Shown here: piece after piece, positions 63,531 to 64,000 of the stretch
Layout: the number at the start of each line of letters is the position of its first letter
How positions within the stretch are numbered: position 1 is the stretch's first letter
DNA from: Termitidicoccus mucosus
GTDB lineage: Bacteria; Verrucomicrobiota; Verrucomicrobiia; Opitutales; Opitutaceae
DNA: 64,000 bases
Assembly: GCF_038725785.1 (NCBI RefSeq)
Contig: NZ_CP109796.1
Span: 4,092,001 to 4,156,000, forward strand
Direction of reading: 5' to 3'
The notes under the pieces: generated by a model
The model's database searches: none
What the model was told of the DNA's origin: nothing
Seen by the model: only the letters and a program-made list of their open reading frames with translations
Program-made: the position numbers and the translations under genes

Positions 63531-64000
63531 CCCCGTGTCGTGACGCGAAGCGAGGATGAGATCACATATTTCGCGGACGGCGCCGAGACCGGCGGGCCGG
63601 GCGGTGACATAGCCGGCGGCGGCGAGCGCAGAGGGCATCGCGGTGGGGACGCTGACGCCGATGCCGGCCCACGCGATGGCGGGGGCGTCGATGTCGTCGT
63701 CGCCCATGTAGGCGATTTGCGAGGCGTCGAGCCGGTGCTGCGCGGCGAGTTCGCAAAGGACGGAGAGTTTGTCGTTTTTGCCTTGGACAAGGTGCGGGAT
63801 TTTGAGTTCGGCGCCGCGCACGGTGGTCGCGCCGGAGTGGCGGCCGGAGATCCAGGCGGTGACCACGCCGGCGGCGGCGAGGCGGACGAGCCCGAGGCCG
63901 TCGAGCACGCTGAAGGTCTTGGTCTCGGTGCCGTCGGCGGAGACATGGATGGTGCCGTCGGTGAGGATGCCATCGACATCCATCGCAAAGAGGGCGATGC
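63519..64000 (-). CDS. kdsC: 3-deoxy-D-manno-octulosonate 8-phosphate phosphatase (5'-partial at the window edge)
   Basis: The frame is open to the window end (IALFAMDVDGILTDGTIHVS), so the true start lies beyond 64000; about 160 residues are visible. This small HAD phosphatase has DVDGILTDG (nucleophile Asp), ISGRHSGATTVR and AYMGDDDIDAPAI in the expected order, with no cap domain, as in tetrameric KdsC, which makes KDO for LPS inner core. It is followed directly by lptC, lptA and lptB, a conserved arrangement. Confidence 0.9.
   Translation of the reverse strand, partial: IALFAMDVDGILTDGTIHVSADGTETKTFSVLDGLGLVRLAAAGVVTAWISGRHSGATTVRGAELKIPHLVQGKNDKLSVLCELAAQHRLDASQIAYMGDDDIDAPAIAWAGIGVSVPTAMPSALAAAGYVTARPAGLGAVREICDLILASRHDTGNGK

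Overview
The window is GC-rich chromosomal DNA from a Gram-negative bacterium, most likely a member of the Verrucomicrobiota near Opitutaceae. That placement is an inference. It rests on a giant autotransporter with glycine/threonine-rich beta-strand repeats, TonB-dependent receptors in the style common in that group, a Minf_1886-type small protein, an LPS-export operon (so an outer membrane is present), and many dispersed palindromic repeats. No rRNA, tRNA, CRISPR array, transposase or phage gene was recognised.

Layout. (1) 2-16085, + strand: one giant autotransporter adhesin whose N-terminus lies before the window. It is broken into three frames by two apparent single-base deletions near 10.34 and 10.43 kb, then continues to a complete C-terminal beta-barrel. 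(2) 16.3-24.8 kb: a two-gene operon of unknown function (membrane protein plus coiled-coil protein), peptide deformylase, a Gfo/Idh/MocA oxidoreductase divergent from glycerol kinase, then a tyrosine phosphatase and a SanA-like protein. (3) 25-32.5 kb: a pitrilysin-like M16 protease divergent from a MarC-family protein, threonine ammonia-lyase, a cation-diffusion-facilitator transporter with an unusually long C-terminus, and a small RDD-family protein with a clear terminator. (4) 32.6-36.5 kb: arginine biosynthesis, argB-argD leftward and argJ divergent. (5) 36.8-42.1 kb: glycerate kinase, a second M16 protease, a Minf_1886 protein and a Fur-type regulator. (6) 42.3-56.9 kb: a probable glycan-scavenging region with a secreted esterase, a GntR-type sugar regulator, a secreted sialidase, a secreted heparinase II/III-like lyase, an AraC regulator divergent from a UroD-like methyltransferase, and two TonB-dependent receptors. 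(7) 57.1-64 kb, leftward: a SNF2-family helicase, then kdsC-lptC-lptA-lptB-hprK, which resembles the proteobacterial kdsC-lptCAB neighbourhood with hprK following.

The main pattern outside ordinary genes is a set of dispersed palindromic repeats. One family (about 125 bp, three full copies and one half copy) mostly sits between convergent gene ends. Several other loci are nested palindromes, with a GC-rich inner hairpin inside a different, more AT-rich outer inverted repeat; two loci share outer arms but carry unrelated cores. Some repeats have become coding sequence: one copy lies in frame inside lptA just after its start, the start codon and hydrophobic anchor of lptC are made from the two arms of another, the stop codon of def lies in a third, and a short palindrome lies in the linker of an M16 protease. 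A roughly 75-bp remnant of a SNF2 helicase gene lies at 52.65-52.73 kb.
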